A stretch of 64,000 bases of DNA from Ursus arctos (GCF_023065955.2 NW_026622963.1:7075001-7139000); one strand, 5' to 3'; counted from the first letter of the stretch, positions 45,885 through 57,934 are shown. Made by a program: numbers and translations. Notes: generated by a model from the sequence alone, not told the origin.

Positions 45885-46000
45885 TCCCAGTTCACATCCG
45901 GCTTCCATCTCTTATGAGTGGCGTGCCCACAGACATTGCTTTCACTCTCTGAGCTTCCGTCTTCCCATCTGCAAGTGGAAGTAGTGAACCTCGTAACACC
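45885..46000 (+). mobile_element. MIR SINE fragment
   Basis: AGTTCACATCCGGCTTCCAT, CACTCTCTGAGCTTCCGTC, TTCCCATCTGCAAGTGGAAG. Confidence 0.65.
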
Positions 46001-46009
46001 CAACATTTG

Positions 46010-46410
46010 TGAACAGGTACAAATGAAGCAGCCACAAATGGGAGTCTGCGGAGACATGACTTGGTTCGTAACTGAGCTCCAGTTGTTCACAAGGCCACTT
46101 TCACTTAGGGGACAGGGATGCCCAGGGCAGGGGGTGGCATTTCATCTTGTCAACGTCAGTCACTCTGGTTTAGAAGTCACTCAGGGTGGGGGTCTCCCAG
46201 CTCCTACTTTCCCACCTGGGGAGGACAGTACACATTTCCTTGGCATTGGGTTCCCAGCTCTTTTTGGAGGCTTCTATCCCTACGTTCAGTGTTTCTGCCC
46301 TGGGCTGGTCAGGGGCTGCATGTGTCGAAGAAACAGGTGCCACACTTGAAACCTCAGCCCCTCCCTGCTTGGTCTCCGCTTGCTTGTCTCCCAGCTCTTA
46401 AAGACCCTTA
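46010..46410. other. Unique intronic sequence, no recognised element
   Basis: GC-moderate intron with several overlapping stop-poor + strand frames of no recognised family. Confidence 0.4.
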
Positions 46411-46414
46411 ACCC

Positions 46415-46780
46415 TGCTCTGGACTGAATTCTGGCCCTTTCTCCCAGAATTAATATGTTGAAACCCTGACCCTACTATGGTGGTATTCGGGGGTGAGGGC
46501 CTTTGTGGTGTAAGTAGGTTTAGATGAGGTCAGGAAGGTGGGAGCCTTGTGATGGGCTCCCTTATAAGAGAAGATACCAGAGAGCTGGCTCATTCCCTCT
46601 CCACACAAACACATGGAGGACAGGCCCTGTGAGGACACAGCAAGAAGGCAGTGTAAGCCAGGAAGAGAGTCCTCACCAGAAACTGACTCTGTGAGACCTT
46701 GGTCTTGGATTTCTAACCTCTAGAACTGTGAGAAAATAAACGTCTCTTGTTTTAGCCATGCCATGTGTGGTATTTTGTTG
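46415..46780 (+). mobile_element. MLT1 (ERVL-MaLR) LTR, sense
   Basis: Near-complete MLT1 LTR: starts TGCTCTGGACTGAATTCTGG, then AATATGTTGAAACCCTGACC, TAGATGAGGTCAGGAAGG, GAGGACACAGCAAGAAGGC, CTAGAACTGTGAGAAAATAA and GTGGTATTTTGTTG, where it ends at a C-run. The AATAAA at 46735-46740 is the LTR's own polyadenylation signal in the sense of THSD4. No internal region adjoins it. Confidence 0.92.
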
Positions 46781-46789
46781 CCCCCCCCC

Positions 46790-47355
46790 CCAAGTGAAGA
46801 CACCCCCTGTCCCCTTGTGGCAAGACACTGCCCCATGTGGGAGCTTGCCTTTCATTTCCAGGCATATCCTGTGCTCAGCCCCCAACTTTGGGTGATTTTG
46901 TAGGCCAAGCCCTTTTGGAATTGAAACCCAAACTTTTTAACTCTGAGGTACCTACTTGTTGCAAAATCAGCGTGTTCTGCTGTCAGACTCTCATGTCTAA
47001 GATGAGCCCTCTTGTCTCCTTTGTACTTCAATGACTCAACAGATGGAGGGCCCTGGACCAATGTGGCATTACCTACCACGAATGAACAGTACATTGGTGA
47101 CATGAGCAAATGTGAAATTGTTGAGTAGTATTGTGCCTGGCAAACAATTGGTATACTCAGTGAACGTTTCCTGAATTTTTGACATTGAGTAACAGCTGTG
47201 AACTTGAGTGTCCTGAAAAACAAAGCTGAACCACACTAAAACAATGGTTGTCTGCTCGTTGGTGGCTTTGTCCCCTGGAGGCATGACATTTGGGCCTGGA
47301 GGGATGTGGGTGAGTACAGTTGTGAAGATTCTCTGATGGGAATCTAATGGATAGT

Positions 47356-47386
<31 letters not shown>

Positions 47387-50380
47387 TCCAGCATGGTGGT
47401 CCTTGCCTTCTTGCAGAGTGACCGTCGGGGCCAGGACTGGCAGCCCCCAGAGGCAAGGAACTCCAGCTTGGGAGTGTGGGATAGTGGATGTAAATGAGCC
47501 TTGCTGCCCACACGGGATGAATACCCTTTAGAATGAAAGCACCGCCTGGAATATGACTCAGGATGAATGTCCACTTAAAACTACTCTTTCCTCCAGGAAA
47601 GAAATGAAAAAAAAAAAAAAAAAAGAATAAAACTTGATGTTTAAGTCAAACAAGGCCGTTTCTGTACATCGCTGTAACTGGATAGCTTTGGGAAGGAGGG
47701 CGGGATCATCCCTGGCCTGGGTCTTGGAGCCAGGTTGCCAAAGAAAGAGGCAGTCTGGCCTCTCTCCCAGCTGTGGGGCTCCGGGGCTGAGGAGCCCGAG
47801 GCCCCGCGTGTGACACCTCACTCTTGAGATACTCTAATTTATAGTTAACGCCTTTTAAGCAAACAAGAGGGAGAAAAAAAAAATCTGGTTCATATTATGG
47901 CAACTCGCAATGAAGGGAAGTCTGGGAGTTCAAAGAAAAAATGTCCCAGGAAAAGCATAGCCCGTTAAAATTCATTCTAAATGGTCAGGAAGGTAATTGA
48001 AAAGAAGGCTTTCTCCATGCAGTGTTGGCAGCCCAGTCCCCTCCCTCTGCCCCTCTCCCCCCCCCCCCAAGTCATCTCTCCCTGACACGAAGGTCATTCC
48101 AAAGAGGAGCAAAATTAACAAGAATGGATTACTAAGACACGCTAAACTGACTACACAAGTAAAAACCCCAGAGCTCAGTGGACAGGATCAAGGCGGGAGG
48201 AAATACGCTCGCCTTCCAAAGCCAGAATCTTCTCTGGTTCGATCTGAGGGCCAGGGAAGCTCCTCTGCTTTCCTACCCTCACCTTTGCCATCCAAAAATA
48301 TCTTCCTCCCTTGCTGATCATGTGGGGCTTGGTTTTCTCCCATCTGTAAGTTCCTAACTGGTTTCTCTGGGTCAGGACAGCCTTTGTGGCTCTCTGTGCT
48401 TGCCAGAGGTCTGCCGAGCAGGGTGGGTAAGAACCAGCAGAGAGGGGAACTGCGCTCCCCCCGCCCCCTCCCGCACCGAAGCCTTGGGCCTCTCCAAGCT
48501 AGAAGCTTCCATACATGATGCGCAAGGGCACCACAGTGACTGAATCAGAAGGGCCTGGGCAGGTGTATCACGGCGCTCATCTCACAGCTGTGCTTACTGT
48601 GAAGCCCGTGGGTTTTGCTCAGGCTCTCAGCTGAATTGGAGGTGTGGTGGGTGGGCATGGTTTGAAGATGCACTCCGCGGAGGTAACATCCTTTATCCCC
48701 CCCAGCCATCCCGTCGGCCCTGCTCTTCTGTGGATGGGGGAGACTCCTCGCCCCAGCAGCCATCGCTCAACCCTCTGGGGCAGCCTGGCCCTTCAGGCGG
48801 GTCCATATGCCATCAGCATGTCCAGCATTAGGCATTCGTTCCTTTGACCTAAGGAATTGGCCTGTAATAAAACGCTGTTCTCCCCTGGCGGCGTGACACC
48901 CGGGCCTAGTGTGAAAGTGAATTGGTGGCAGTAATCCGTTCCAGATGAACCCCAATTTGGTTGAGAGGTAGGGGGAGGAATGAGGAGGACCGAGGAAGGG
49001 GGCAGAAATTTGTCACAGTAGATGCTGAAAGGGAGGTGGGAGGTGTCAGAGACAAAATTGCCCTCTTCCACCTCGGGGTGGCCCTGGATTGCAGCAAGAA
49101 GGAGCATGATCCTTTGTGCTTTTCACGACAATTTTCGTAGTTTCTATTGTTTCCTTGAGCAACAGAGGCTGTGGATGCCTGCCCTGTCTCATGGAGGTCA
49201 GTTTTCTCTCTTTCTGAGCCTGCCAGAGAGTCAAGGGTCAAGCTCAGCCCAGTTTGACCCACTGACTTTTTAGACTGAGCCCCTTTTATAAACAAGGTCA
49301 GGCCTTTTCCCTCCCTTAATTAGAATCCCTTCGTATGAATGGCAGTGTTATTTTGTGGTGTTTGGTTTGGGTATGAGGAAAGAACGTTTCTCTTCCTCTC
49401 TTTTCCTCTCGTGGTTTACTTTTGGATCACTTAAATAAATAGATGAAAATGTCCCCAGTTAAGCATCCAGGGAGCGCCAAGGCAACATGCCATGTTTATC
49501 TGCATATTTGCCAGCCTGTGTATTCCCTTTCAGCTCAGATTTTAAGGCAATCTTATGCATTTCTTTTTCCTACATAATTTCTTCCATTTCCAGAGAGAAT
49601 TTTTTGCCAGTAGCAAAAAGGAGCTGCCTTCCAGTGTCAGTAAGGTAGGGGAAATGCTGAAATGATTATACTTGCAGAACAAGAAAGGAATAGCATTGTG
49701 GCATGCACAGTGGAGGTGAGCAAGTTTCTCTAATGAAAGCTCATTGCGAAGCAGGTTCGATCAGGATCTGCCGTTTATGCCCTGGGAACCTGATACATAC
49801 GAGGAGTTGTACCCGGTTGGCGGCTGAGGCAGAAATCACCTCATCTGTAAGCCTTCTGGGTCCAAGAGCCCCATCCAGAGGTTACACTGTTTCCCAGTAT
49901 TTGCTTCCTGCTCAACAAGCCCTAATTAGAAATGGAAAGGGAGTTGGGGTGGAATGGGGAGGCAAGACAGCGGTGGACAAGGAGAGAGCCTCACGGACAT
50001 CCTTTGGACCAGCATGAAGGCCGGGGGTGTGTGGAATTCCATCTCAGCCTCTCCCGGAGCTGGCCTGGGAGCGATGGTGTGTCCGTGTTTCCAACTTGTG
50101 CATTCAGTCTGGGGTTAGGAGGTGGGGATTCGTCACCTGCAAGAAAATGTGAACTCCAGCTGTGGACCACCGAGTGATCTGCCCTCTGCCCCTTTCCCCT
50201 GCTTTACCCTCCTCTCCCCTGCTCTCACTCAGCATCTGCCACCTCTGCCTTCTTGCTCTGGGGTCTTGCCAACCTCTGCCCATCTCAGGGGCTGGACACT
50301 TGCCATGACACCTGCCTAGGGCACTTGACTCTGCGATTTCTGTAAGGCTCAGTCCATCACGTTTTTGCATTGCTCTCAAA
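46790..50380. other. Largely unique intron with homopolymers
   Basis: No named repeats were recognised over 3.6 kb, apart from poly(A) runs at 47361-47386 and 47606-47624 and C-runs at about 46781-46791 and 48055-48069. The open frames here are short and compositional. Confidence 0.4.
47361..47386. repeat. Orphan poly(A) run (A26)
   Basis: Twenty-six consecutive A after ATAGTACAGC with no recognisable SINE or L1 body in front of it. A second run of about 19 A is at 47606. Confidence 0.95.
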
Positions 50381-50389
50381 GGGTCTTTT

Positions 50390-50620
50390 CACCAGCCTTG
50401 TTCCACTCGACCTCCCCTGCCATACTGTGCTCCCCCTTACTGCCTCATTTTCTCCATAGCACTGTCACCCGAGACAACAGTATTTATTTGATTATATGTT
50501 TATGGCCTGTCATCCCTGCCAGGACGTGAGCCCCATGCATGTAGGGTCTTTACTCCGTCTTGGTCCCCACTGGATTCCTTCCACCATTACGGTGCCCAGA
50601 ACATAGGGGTTCTGTGGTAT
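50390..50620 (+). mobile_element. L2 LINE 3' region
   Basis: CCTCATTTTCTCCATAGCAC, ATTTATTTGATTATATGTTT, CAGGACGTGAGCCCCATGC and GGTGCCCAGAACATAGG follow L2 3' order. Confidence 0.78.
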
Positions 50621-50629
50621 CTGCAGTTA

Positions 50630-51019
50630 CCAGAATCCTTTACCAGAGGATTTCTGGGCTTTTCTAGTTCTGGGATGAATGATCAAAAGTGACATAATGC
50701 TGTGAAAATCTAATCTTGTTATAATACATCTCTTTCGTATATGCATTAGTTTAACATTTTAATGACCATGGGTAAATCGTTGTAATTTTATGAATATTTC
50801 TCTTTCACAGATGATGAAACTGAAGCTCAGAGAAATTCTTTGACTTGCCAAAACTCATATAGGCTTTGAACAAGGATTTTATGATATGAATACACATGGA
50901 AATTTAATTTGTATATCTGTTATATAGTGGAAAAGCCTAGAGTTTTGAGTCAGAAGGTTAATGTTTTACATTTTGTTGTGCTTGTATTTTAACATATTTA
51001 TAGCAATATTATCATAGGC
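50630..51019. other. Intron with a MIR fragment
   Basis: An antisense MIR core is visible at about 50800-50885 (ACAGATGATGAAACTGAAGC, TCAGAGAAATTCTTTGACTT). The remainder is AT-rich and unclassified. Confidence 0.5.
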
Positions 51020-51034
51020 AACATAACTCCCTTT

Positions 51035-51244
51035 TTAAAAAAAGATTTTATTTATTTATTTGACAGAGAGAGAGACAGCCAGCGAGAGAGGGAACACAGG
51101 CAGGGGGAGTGGGAGAGGAAGAAGCAGGCTCCTAGCGAGCAGAGAGCCCAATGTGGGGCTCAGTGTGGGACTTGATCCCAGGACCCTGGGATCACGCCCT
51201 GAGCCGAAGGCAGACGCTTAACGACTGAGCCACCCAGGTGCCCC
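51035..51244 (-). mobile_element. CAN-SINE (young type), antisense
   Basis: Perfect 15-bp duplication AACATAACTCCCTTT at 51020-51034 and 51245-51259. The full body ends CCACCCAGGTGCCCC. Confidence 0.97.
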
Positions 51245-51259
51245 AACATAACTCCCTTT

Positions 51260-51520
51260 CTAAACTTTAGTGTTCTTGTCTGTAAAATGAGGAGAATAAA
51301 TTTAAAAATCAGGACTTCATTAGACTACCTGTGATGGAGTATTGACGTCTTTAGTAAAGTCCAACATACCTGTTACACACTCATTAAATGCTAGTTGACT
51401 TATACACACCTATTTCCTCAGTTATAAAATAACATACCTACCTCTCAGGGTTGCTATTAAGCTCAAAGTAAGGTACCAACAGTAGTTCATGAACTATAAC
51501 ACATAATACAAATGGCTTTT
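51260..51520. other. MIR-like intron segment between two SINEs
   Basis: CTTGTCTGTAAAATGAGGAG, then CTACCTCTCAGGGTTGC suggest a split sense MIR. AT-rich otherwise. Confidence 0.4.
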
Positions 51521-51715
51521 TCAAAAAAAGATTTATTTATTTTAGAGAGTGAGAGCATGAGCAGGAAAGGGCAGAGGGAGAGAGAGAGAATCTCAAGCAG
51601 TCCCCACACCCAGTGCAGAGCCTGACACGGAGCTTAATCTCGTGACCCCGAGATCATGACCCGAGCTGAAATCAAGAGTTGGACACTTAACCCACTGAGC
51701 CACCCAGGTGTCCCC
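51521..51715 (-). mobile_element. Older CAN-SINE, antisense
   Basis: Older body type (GAGAGCATGAGCAGG, AGAATCTCAAGCAG, GAGCTGAAATCAAGAGTTGG, ending CCACCCAGGTGTCCCC). Target duplication not clear. Confidence 0.92.
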
Positions 51716-51719
51716 ATGT

Positions 51720-52650
51720 TGCGAATGTTAACTAATCATGTAACTGTCATGTTTCAAAACACTAGACATCCTAGAACTTTCTAAAAGAGAAATAATAGTG
51801 ATGAAAATATTCTATTCATCCTTACACATTGATGGAAAACTGTTCAAGGCATTTATGTTACTGAGAGAGAGTCATTCTTACCCTGTGAGGTTTCTGCAGC
51901 TTTATGTTTCACTCCTCTACACAGAACTTTTTTAGAGATGCTTCACAACAACCTTGGCTCTACCGTTTGTTTACAGTGGTACTACGTGTAGATGGCCCAG
52001 TCACAAGATCTGTCATTTGCTGGAGGCTCAGATGAGACCTTTTCTGCTGGAATCCTTAACTCTACTGCCATGAGGATCTTGGATTTCATTTGAAAATTAT
52101 ATTTGAAGGACTGACAAGGGATTCTTCAGACAGCTTTCTCGTGCATCCTAACTATACCTGTGTCAGTTCTCTTTGGGTCTTCTGTGGTGGGCAGGCTTTT
52201 TCATTTTCTCTTGTTCTCTGTGTGGTCCCCATGCTTCTGGGCTGGTCACTCAGCAAAGCATTCAGCACTGTTACAGGTGGAGTTTGGGTTTGCTCACCTT
52301 GCTTGGCTCTAAGTGGACTGCAGTATTTCTTCTGTTTTCTTCAGAAAGTTGTATCTCTTGCATTTGATAGACTGTTTGAAGCAAGACTTACTTATTTCGA
52401 TTCCTTTCCTATTTGAAAAATTCGAAAAGACATACATGTACTCTCAAAGTAAAAATCACCATAGTCCTCGAACTACAACAAAACATAAATGTATATAAAA
52501 AGGGAATATATATAAACTAGGGAGTTACGTAATAACTAATGCTATTTCAGACAGACAGTTCTGGTTTGTGAGAGGGTAGCCCACTCTGTAACTGTGAACT
52601 AGAGGTTGTCAGGTGGGTGGGTGACTTCTGGAGGCACATTTAGGCCAGTA
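51720..52650. other. Unique intronic sequence, no recognised element
   Basis: AT-rich. A 108-codon + strand frame at 52090-52416 has no family match. Confidence 0.4.
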
Positions 52651-52665
52651 AGCTTTACACGTTTT

Positions 52666-52869
52666 TGTTTTTTTTTTTTTAAAGATTTTATTTATTTATT
52701 TGACAGAGATAGAGACAGCCAGCGAGAGAGGGAACACAAGCAGGGGGAGTGGGAGAGGAAGAAGCAGGCTCCCAGCATTGGAGCCTGATGTGGGGCTCGA
52801 TCCCAGAACGCCAGGATCACGCCCTGAGCCGAAGGCAGACGCTTAACCGCTGCGCCACCCAGGCGCCCC
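52666..52869 (-). mobile_element. CAN-SINE (young type), antisense
   Basis: Flanked by TACACGTTTT at 52656-52665 and 52870-52879. The head complement ends GCGCCACCCAGGCGCCCC, very close to the consensus and so recent. Confidence 0.97.
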
Positions 52870-52964
52870 TACACGTTTTATTTTTTGTATTATGTTCTTA
52901 AAGGCCATGTAGTCAGTCTAACACAGCCTGGATCTATACCTTGTCCTCTGCAACTATACCCTTT

Positions 52965-53166
52965 TTTTTAAAGATTTATTTATTTATTTGAGAGAGCACA
53001 CACACACAGAAGTGGAGGGGAGGGGCAGAGGGAGAGAATCTCAAGCAGACTCGCTGCTGAGTGTGGAGCCTGACATGGGGCTCAGTATTCTCGCAACCCA
53101 GGAGATCATGACCTAAGCCAAAATCAAGAGTTGGACACTTAACTGACTGAGCCACCCAAGCTCCCC
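52965..53166 (-). mobile_element. Older CAN-SINE, antisense
   Basis: Duplication CAACTATACCCTTT at 52951-52964 against CAACCATACCTTTT at 53168-53181. The body carries a short CACACACACA run and ends CCACCCAAGCTCCCC. Confidence 0.94.
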
Positions 53167-53184
53167 TCAACCATACCTTTTGTA

Positions 53185-54205
53185 ACCCCAGAGTGACCAG
53201 CACTGTCTAGCTCTGGGCCTGCCTCCAAGTTTCTACCTCTGGCCAACTGATGTCTCTCCTATAAGAAGTGCCATGGTCCTTTTTCGTGTGTTTCTCTGGA
53301 GCAGTTCCCTCTCTACTTGGTCTCTCTGGCCCACCATACCGATGGTAATTTTCTTTCTCAGGCACGTTCCCAAAGGATTCCCTAAGGGAATAGCTAAGAG
53401 GTTGAAACTCCGGGCCAGTAGTAGTTCTGAGCCAATCGAAGAAATAAATCACTCACCAGCATTAAAGAAAAGTAGACGTAGATAAGCAAGGAGAAGAAAT
53501 ACAAGTTTCCTATTTTTGTAAGCATGCCATTGACCCCAGATAACCCCAAGAGTAGATTAAGTGGCGTATTAAAAGGCACTTAAGTATCATGGCTGTTCTC
53601 CCCAAATTAATGGATCGGAGTATATTCTCCATTGGATTTATTATGCCTGCCAGCAGGGCTGGATGGCATGTGGACGTATTTTCACATTGTGGAAACAGCT
53701 TGGTTTAGGCTGCTCAGGTCCTGAGCTCACATCAGACTCTGACAGCAATGCCGAGGACTCTATGGGAGCTGATTTATCCTGGACCATTTCAAGTCTTCAG
53801 ACACTTTCTCTCTCTGAGTTCTGGCTTTTCTCTCATGGGGCTGGTGGCTGTTCCTTTAGTGAAAATAGAAAAAGCTGCCTTATGACAATGAATGTTCCCT
53901 CTTGGAGCACAGTTCAGCCACCTTTAGTGTTTAAGGCCAAGGTCATTTTTCCTTGCTGGTGTCTAATCATTGCCACCCGGCTAGACGGGGCTGGAAATTA
54001 CCAGAGTACAGTTTGCTACAGATGCTTATCTAATCATTCATTGTACAGTATACTTGGTCCTGGAAAGACAAATGAAATCTGTGTTTTCTCTATGGCTTTC
54101 CTATGTCTTCATTTTATCCATGCTTGGTCCCCTCAGTGAGGTCCCTCACTATTATTTAAGTGTGACAAAGAATAACTGAGTTTTATTCATTGCAGATCTG
54201 TGTTA
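53185..54205. other. Unique intronic sequence, no recognised element
   Basis: A 158-codon + strand open frame (53663-54139) spans much of this block but has no recognised domain. Open frames of this length are near chance level for 64 kb. Confidence 0.4.
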
Positions 54206-54212
54206 ATTCACC

Positions 54213-54736
54213 TGTGTTAGTTATCTCTTACTGTGTAACAAATTACTTTAAAACTTAGTGACCTAAAAACAATAACAAAATTTATTATCCCACGAGTTTC
54301 TGTGGGTCAGGAATTCAGGAGCTGCTCAACTGGGTGCTCTGACTCGGGGACTCTCATGAGGTGGCAGTCAGGATGTTAGCTGGCTTTGCTGTCATCTAGA
54401 GACTTGACTGGGGCCAGAAGATCTGCTTCCAAGATGGCTGACTCACACGACTGGGAAGTTAGTAATTGTCATTGGCAGGAGGCCTCAGTTCTTCACTGAA
54501 CGTGCCCCTATCCAGTGTCTGTACAATATGGCCGCTGGCTTTCCCAGATGATCCAAGAAAGCCCAAAGTAGAAGCCCTAATGCATTTTACAACCTAGCCT
54601 CAGAAGCACACCTTCACATTTCCACCATCTTATTGGTTACACAGGTTAGCCTTATTCCATGTGTGAGGGAACTACAGAAAGGCCTGAGTACCGGTAGGCC
54701 AGGATTATTGGAGGCCATGTTAGAGGTGGGCTACCA
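54213..54736 (-). mobile_element. MLT1-type (ERVL-MaLR) LTR, antisense
   Basis: Starts TGTGTTAGTTATCTCTTACT, then AACAAATTACTTTAAAACTT, CGGGGACTCTCATGAGGTGG, GACTTGACTGGGGCCAGAAG, GGCAGGAGGCCTCAGTTC and CAACCTAGCCTCAGAAGC, ending GGAGGCCATGTTAGAGG. The MaLR assignment is firm; the subfamily is not. Confidence 0.85.
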
Positions 54737-54744
54737 CCTTCTCT

Positions 54745-55695
54745 AGAGCCTTTCAGAACTTCCAGTCCCCTTTAGTGGAAAATTTCTGTAGTGCTGTTTC
54801 CAATAAAGAACCAAAAGGTGCTCTTGGGATCTGTAGGTTCCATCAGTATTAAATATGTTTAACAATATCAGTATTATATTGAGTCCTGTTAAAAGAGGCA
54901 TTCACTTTCAAACATCTCATTCGATGTTTGTTAAGAAACAAAAACACGGTCCAGAAAAGTCGAGGTCAGAGTCCACTTTTGATCACGGTTTCCAAGCAGG
55001 ATTTTCTTCCACCACGATGAAGCCATATGGGCACTGTCAGGTTCCTTTTCTTTCCTCTTGTTTGCATTGAGGAAAGTTAAACAAACAAATCAAAACTGAA
55101 CCTCTTTTCACAAAGTTACCATTTCATGGATTGCCATGCAGAGTGCAGGCCAGGTTCTTTTGTTAGCTCCTGCTTTGAAATCCATAGCCAAGATTGCCTG
55201 GCGCAAAGCTCTGGTGTTGGCCAGCCAACTCCAACGAGTTGGAAGCTTTGGAGCTAAAGAAACAAGACCAGCAGCAGCACAGAATCATATCTCTTATATC
55301 CTTATTGTCGGAAGAGATCTGAGAGACCTTCCAGACCTAACCTCCAGTGTATACGGGTATATATCCTGAACTACTAAAGATATGGGAGATGATCGGCCTA
55401 CTTCTGCCGTAATAGCAGCAATGAGAAAAAGCTTACTACGACTACCTTTGATTGTCCGAGAGTTCTCATTTTCTGCTTGAGCCGAGTTTTATCTCTGTGT
55501 ATCTTCTAACCAGTGACCTTCAGTTTTTCCCCCTCTGGAGCAAAACCAAATGTGAAATTCTTTCAAATAGTTGAAAACCGCTCTCATGTGGGTCTCCTTA
55601 GTTTCTTCCAGGTTAAACATTTCCCTGTTTGTTCAGCCTTCTCTTCTGAGAACAGTCTCCAAATCCCTTACCATCTTAGTTTCAAGGTCCATCTG
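54745..55695. other. Unique intronic sequence, no recognised element
   Basis: No repeat or coding similarity recognised. Confidence 0.45.
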
Positions 55696-55699
55696 AAAA

Positions 55700-55800
55700 T
55701 GTGGTATCCATTCATTTGTGTGACAAGTATTTGTTGAATGCTGTCTGTGGGCAAGGCACCGTGCCAGTCCAGATGTCGGAACAGGACAGAGTCGAGTGGG
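55700..55800 (-). mobile_element. L2 LINE end, antisense
   Basis: CAAGTATTTGTTGAATGCTG, GGGCAAGGCACCGTGCCAG and GGAACAGGACAGAGTC are the antisense L2 terminus. Confidence 0.65.
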
Positions 55801-55949
55801 ACCATTTCTTCCAATTAATTTGGAGGTTGTATTTCTCCTGATGTAACTAAAGATTATATTAGCTTTTTTTATAGCCATGTCAAACTATTGCATTATTTTT
55901 GGCTGTGATCAACTGAGATTATCAGTTTTTGTTGAGGGGAACTAGTCTC

Positions 55950-56400
55950 AGTTCAGGTCTTCCCAACCCTGTGTTCGTGTAATTGATTTTTTGAATCTAA
56001 ATGAAAGAATTCACATTTATCTCTATCCTGTTCCACCTCGTGGGTCCAGCTCATTGTTCCGGTCCATTGAAGTCATTTTGATGTTTGCGAGCTCTTAAAT
56101 CTTGATTTCATTGCATTGGGTATTTCTCAAAGCTTTGTGTCATCTGCAGGTTTGGTGAGGATTCCTTCTTTGTATCCAGTCACTCAGAGTAATGAGGAGT
56201 AGAATAGGACCAGCGACAGAACCATTTGGCAGGTCACTGGCACCTCCCTTCCCCCTTCCATCAGCACTATTGGGGAATAGGTTTTCAGCCAACTATGAGT
56301 CGCCCAAATTATACTGTCATCTGGTCTGCATTTCTCCATCTTGTCCACAAGAATTTCCTGAGAGACTTTGCCAAGTGCCTTGATTAATCAATACATTCTG
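55950..56400 (+). mobile_element. CR1/L3-type LINE fossil
   Basis: TTGTGTCATCTGCAGGTTTG, TAGAATAGGACCAGCGACAG, AACCATTTGGCAGGTCACTG, TTTCAGCCAACTATGAGTC, GAGACTTTGCCAAGTGCCTT. This is the order of the conserved 3' region of CR1-clade LINEs, which have long been inactive in placental mammals. Confidence 0.7.
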
Positions 56401-56409
56401 AGTCTCTGA

Positions 56410-57420
56410 CATTCACAGTTGTCAGTTATAGGGACCTGCTTCTCACTCCACAGGAAGAAAGCGAAGGGGGCAAGATGGGAACTGTTCTGTCCTCGCTTGT
56501 GCTCTCTAACCAGCAAACTCCTGGGCCAGTCTAGGGGACTGCCAGGTTCCTGGAGATATGTCTATTTATTGACCCTTTGTCCTGACCCTTTAAGACCAGG
56601 AGACCAAGTATGACAAACCTGTTTAGAATCCAAGCCTCTTACCTCCTAATCAGCTGCTCTTCTAGCTATCCTGGTTTCAGCTCGTCCTCCCCGTTTAACC
56701 TCATTTGTCTGTTCTCTACTGTGCTTCCATCCTCAGATTCATGGATTTTCATAATTCAAATCAACAAATAGTTGAGGACCTAGTGTAAGTTCCTGTGCAA
56801 GACCTGTCCATGTCATGTCAGTACTTTCTAATGCACCTGCACAACTACCCAAACTAACCCAGGTATGGATCTGTAACAAGCCATCCTGGTCAGTTGTGTT
56901 CCACCTCAGGAATTCCTACAAACTCATGCCAGTTCCCCCCCAGCCTAGCCATCCAACCTTAGGTATTAGGGCCTGTGATTTCTTTGTTCTTTTTGGCTTC
57001 CTGCCCTGGCTTGCACGTGTTTCCCCCTAATTTGTGGTTATGAGTCCCAACTGTCATTCTTGGTGATACCAGTGAAAAGGTACTCATCATCAAGGGTCAC
57101 AATTCCAAGCTGCCTGTGTTACCCACAGTGTGTCTCTCTGTTTGCAGGCCCTTTCAGTTATAAGCAGCACACTCCATCAGCTTGCCCTAAGTTTTTCATG
57201 GAAAATACAGAGCGTTGGTACTTTTCTCCATTATGTCAATGGGACATACTCATTGTCTTCTGGTGTAGTCGTAGAACCTCATCTGAACATTTTCCCCTCT
57301 AAAGCTGAAGCTTAAAACTCTCTAAGATCAGAAATTCCTCTGCCGTATTTTCCCCACTCTCGGAGGTATACACTGTTTCTTTTTTTCTTTTCTTCATTTT
57401 TTAGAGTTTTGTTTTGTTTT
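56410..57420. other. Unclassified intron, possibly CR1/L3 continuation
   Basis: GTATGACAAACCTGTTTAG at 56608 could continue the preceding CR1/L3 after a gap. Beyond that nothing is recognised. Confidence 0.3.
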
Positions 57421-57931
57421 TTCCCAGTTTTATTGAGGTATACTTGACATAAGACATTGCATTAGCTTAAGGTATATAACATAACGATTCGATACACGTA
57501 TATATCGTTAAATGATTATCACAGTAAGTTTAGTTAACATCCATCATCTCACATAGTTAAAACTTTTTTCTTATGATGAGAACTTTTTAAATCTATTCTG
57601 TTAGCAACTTTCAAAGGTACAGACAGTATTGTTGACTGTGATTGCCATGCTGTATATTCCATCCCCAGAGCTTTTTAATCTTATAATTGGAAGTTTGTAC
57701 TTTGACCACCTTTACTCACTTCCCCCATCCTCCCCCTGCATCTGGCAACTACCAATCTATGCTCTGTTTCTACGACTGCAGTTTTTTGTTTTTAGGTTCC
57801 ACATAGAAGTGAGAGCGTAGAGTTATTTGTTTTTCTTTGTCTGATGTCTCACTTAGCATAATGCCCTCAGATGCCATCCATGTTGTCACAAATGGCAGGA
57901 ATCCCTTCTTTTTTATGGCTGAATAATATTC

Positions 57932-57934
<3 letters not shown>

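Noticed and set aside
47269..48908. Two similar phrases, CCCCTGGAGGCATGACAT (about 47271) and CCCCTGGCGGCGTGACAC (about 48883)
   Set aside because: Only about 23 of 29 bases agree and the similarity does not extend. This is compatible with chance or a shared tiny repeat remnant.
53663..54139. 158-codon open frame on the + strand
   Set aside because: No recognisable protein family, no splice or promoter support, and the length is within chance expectation.
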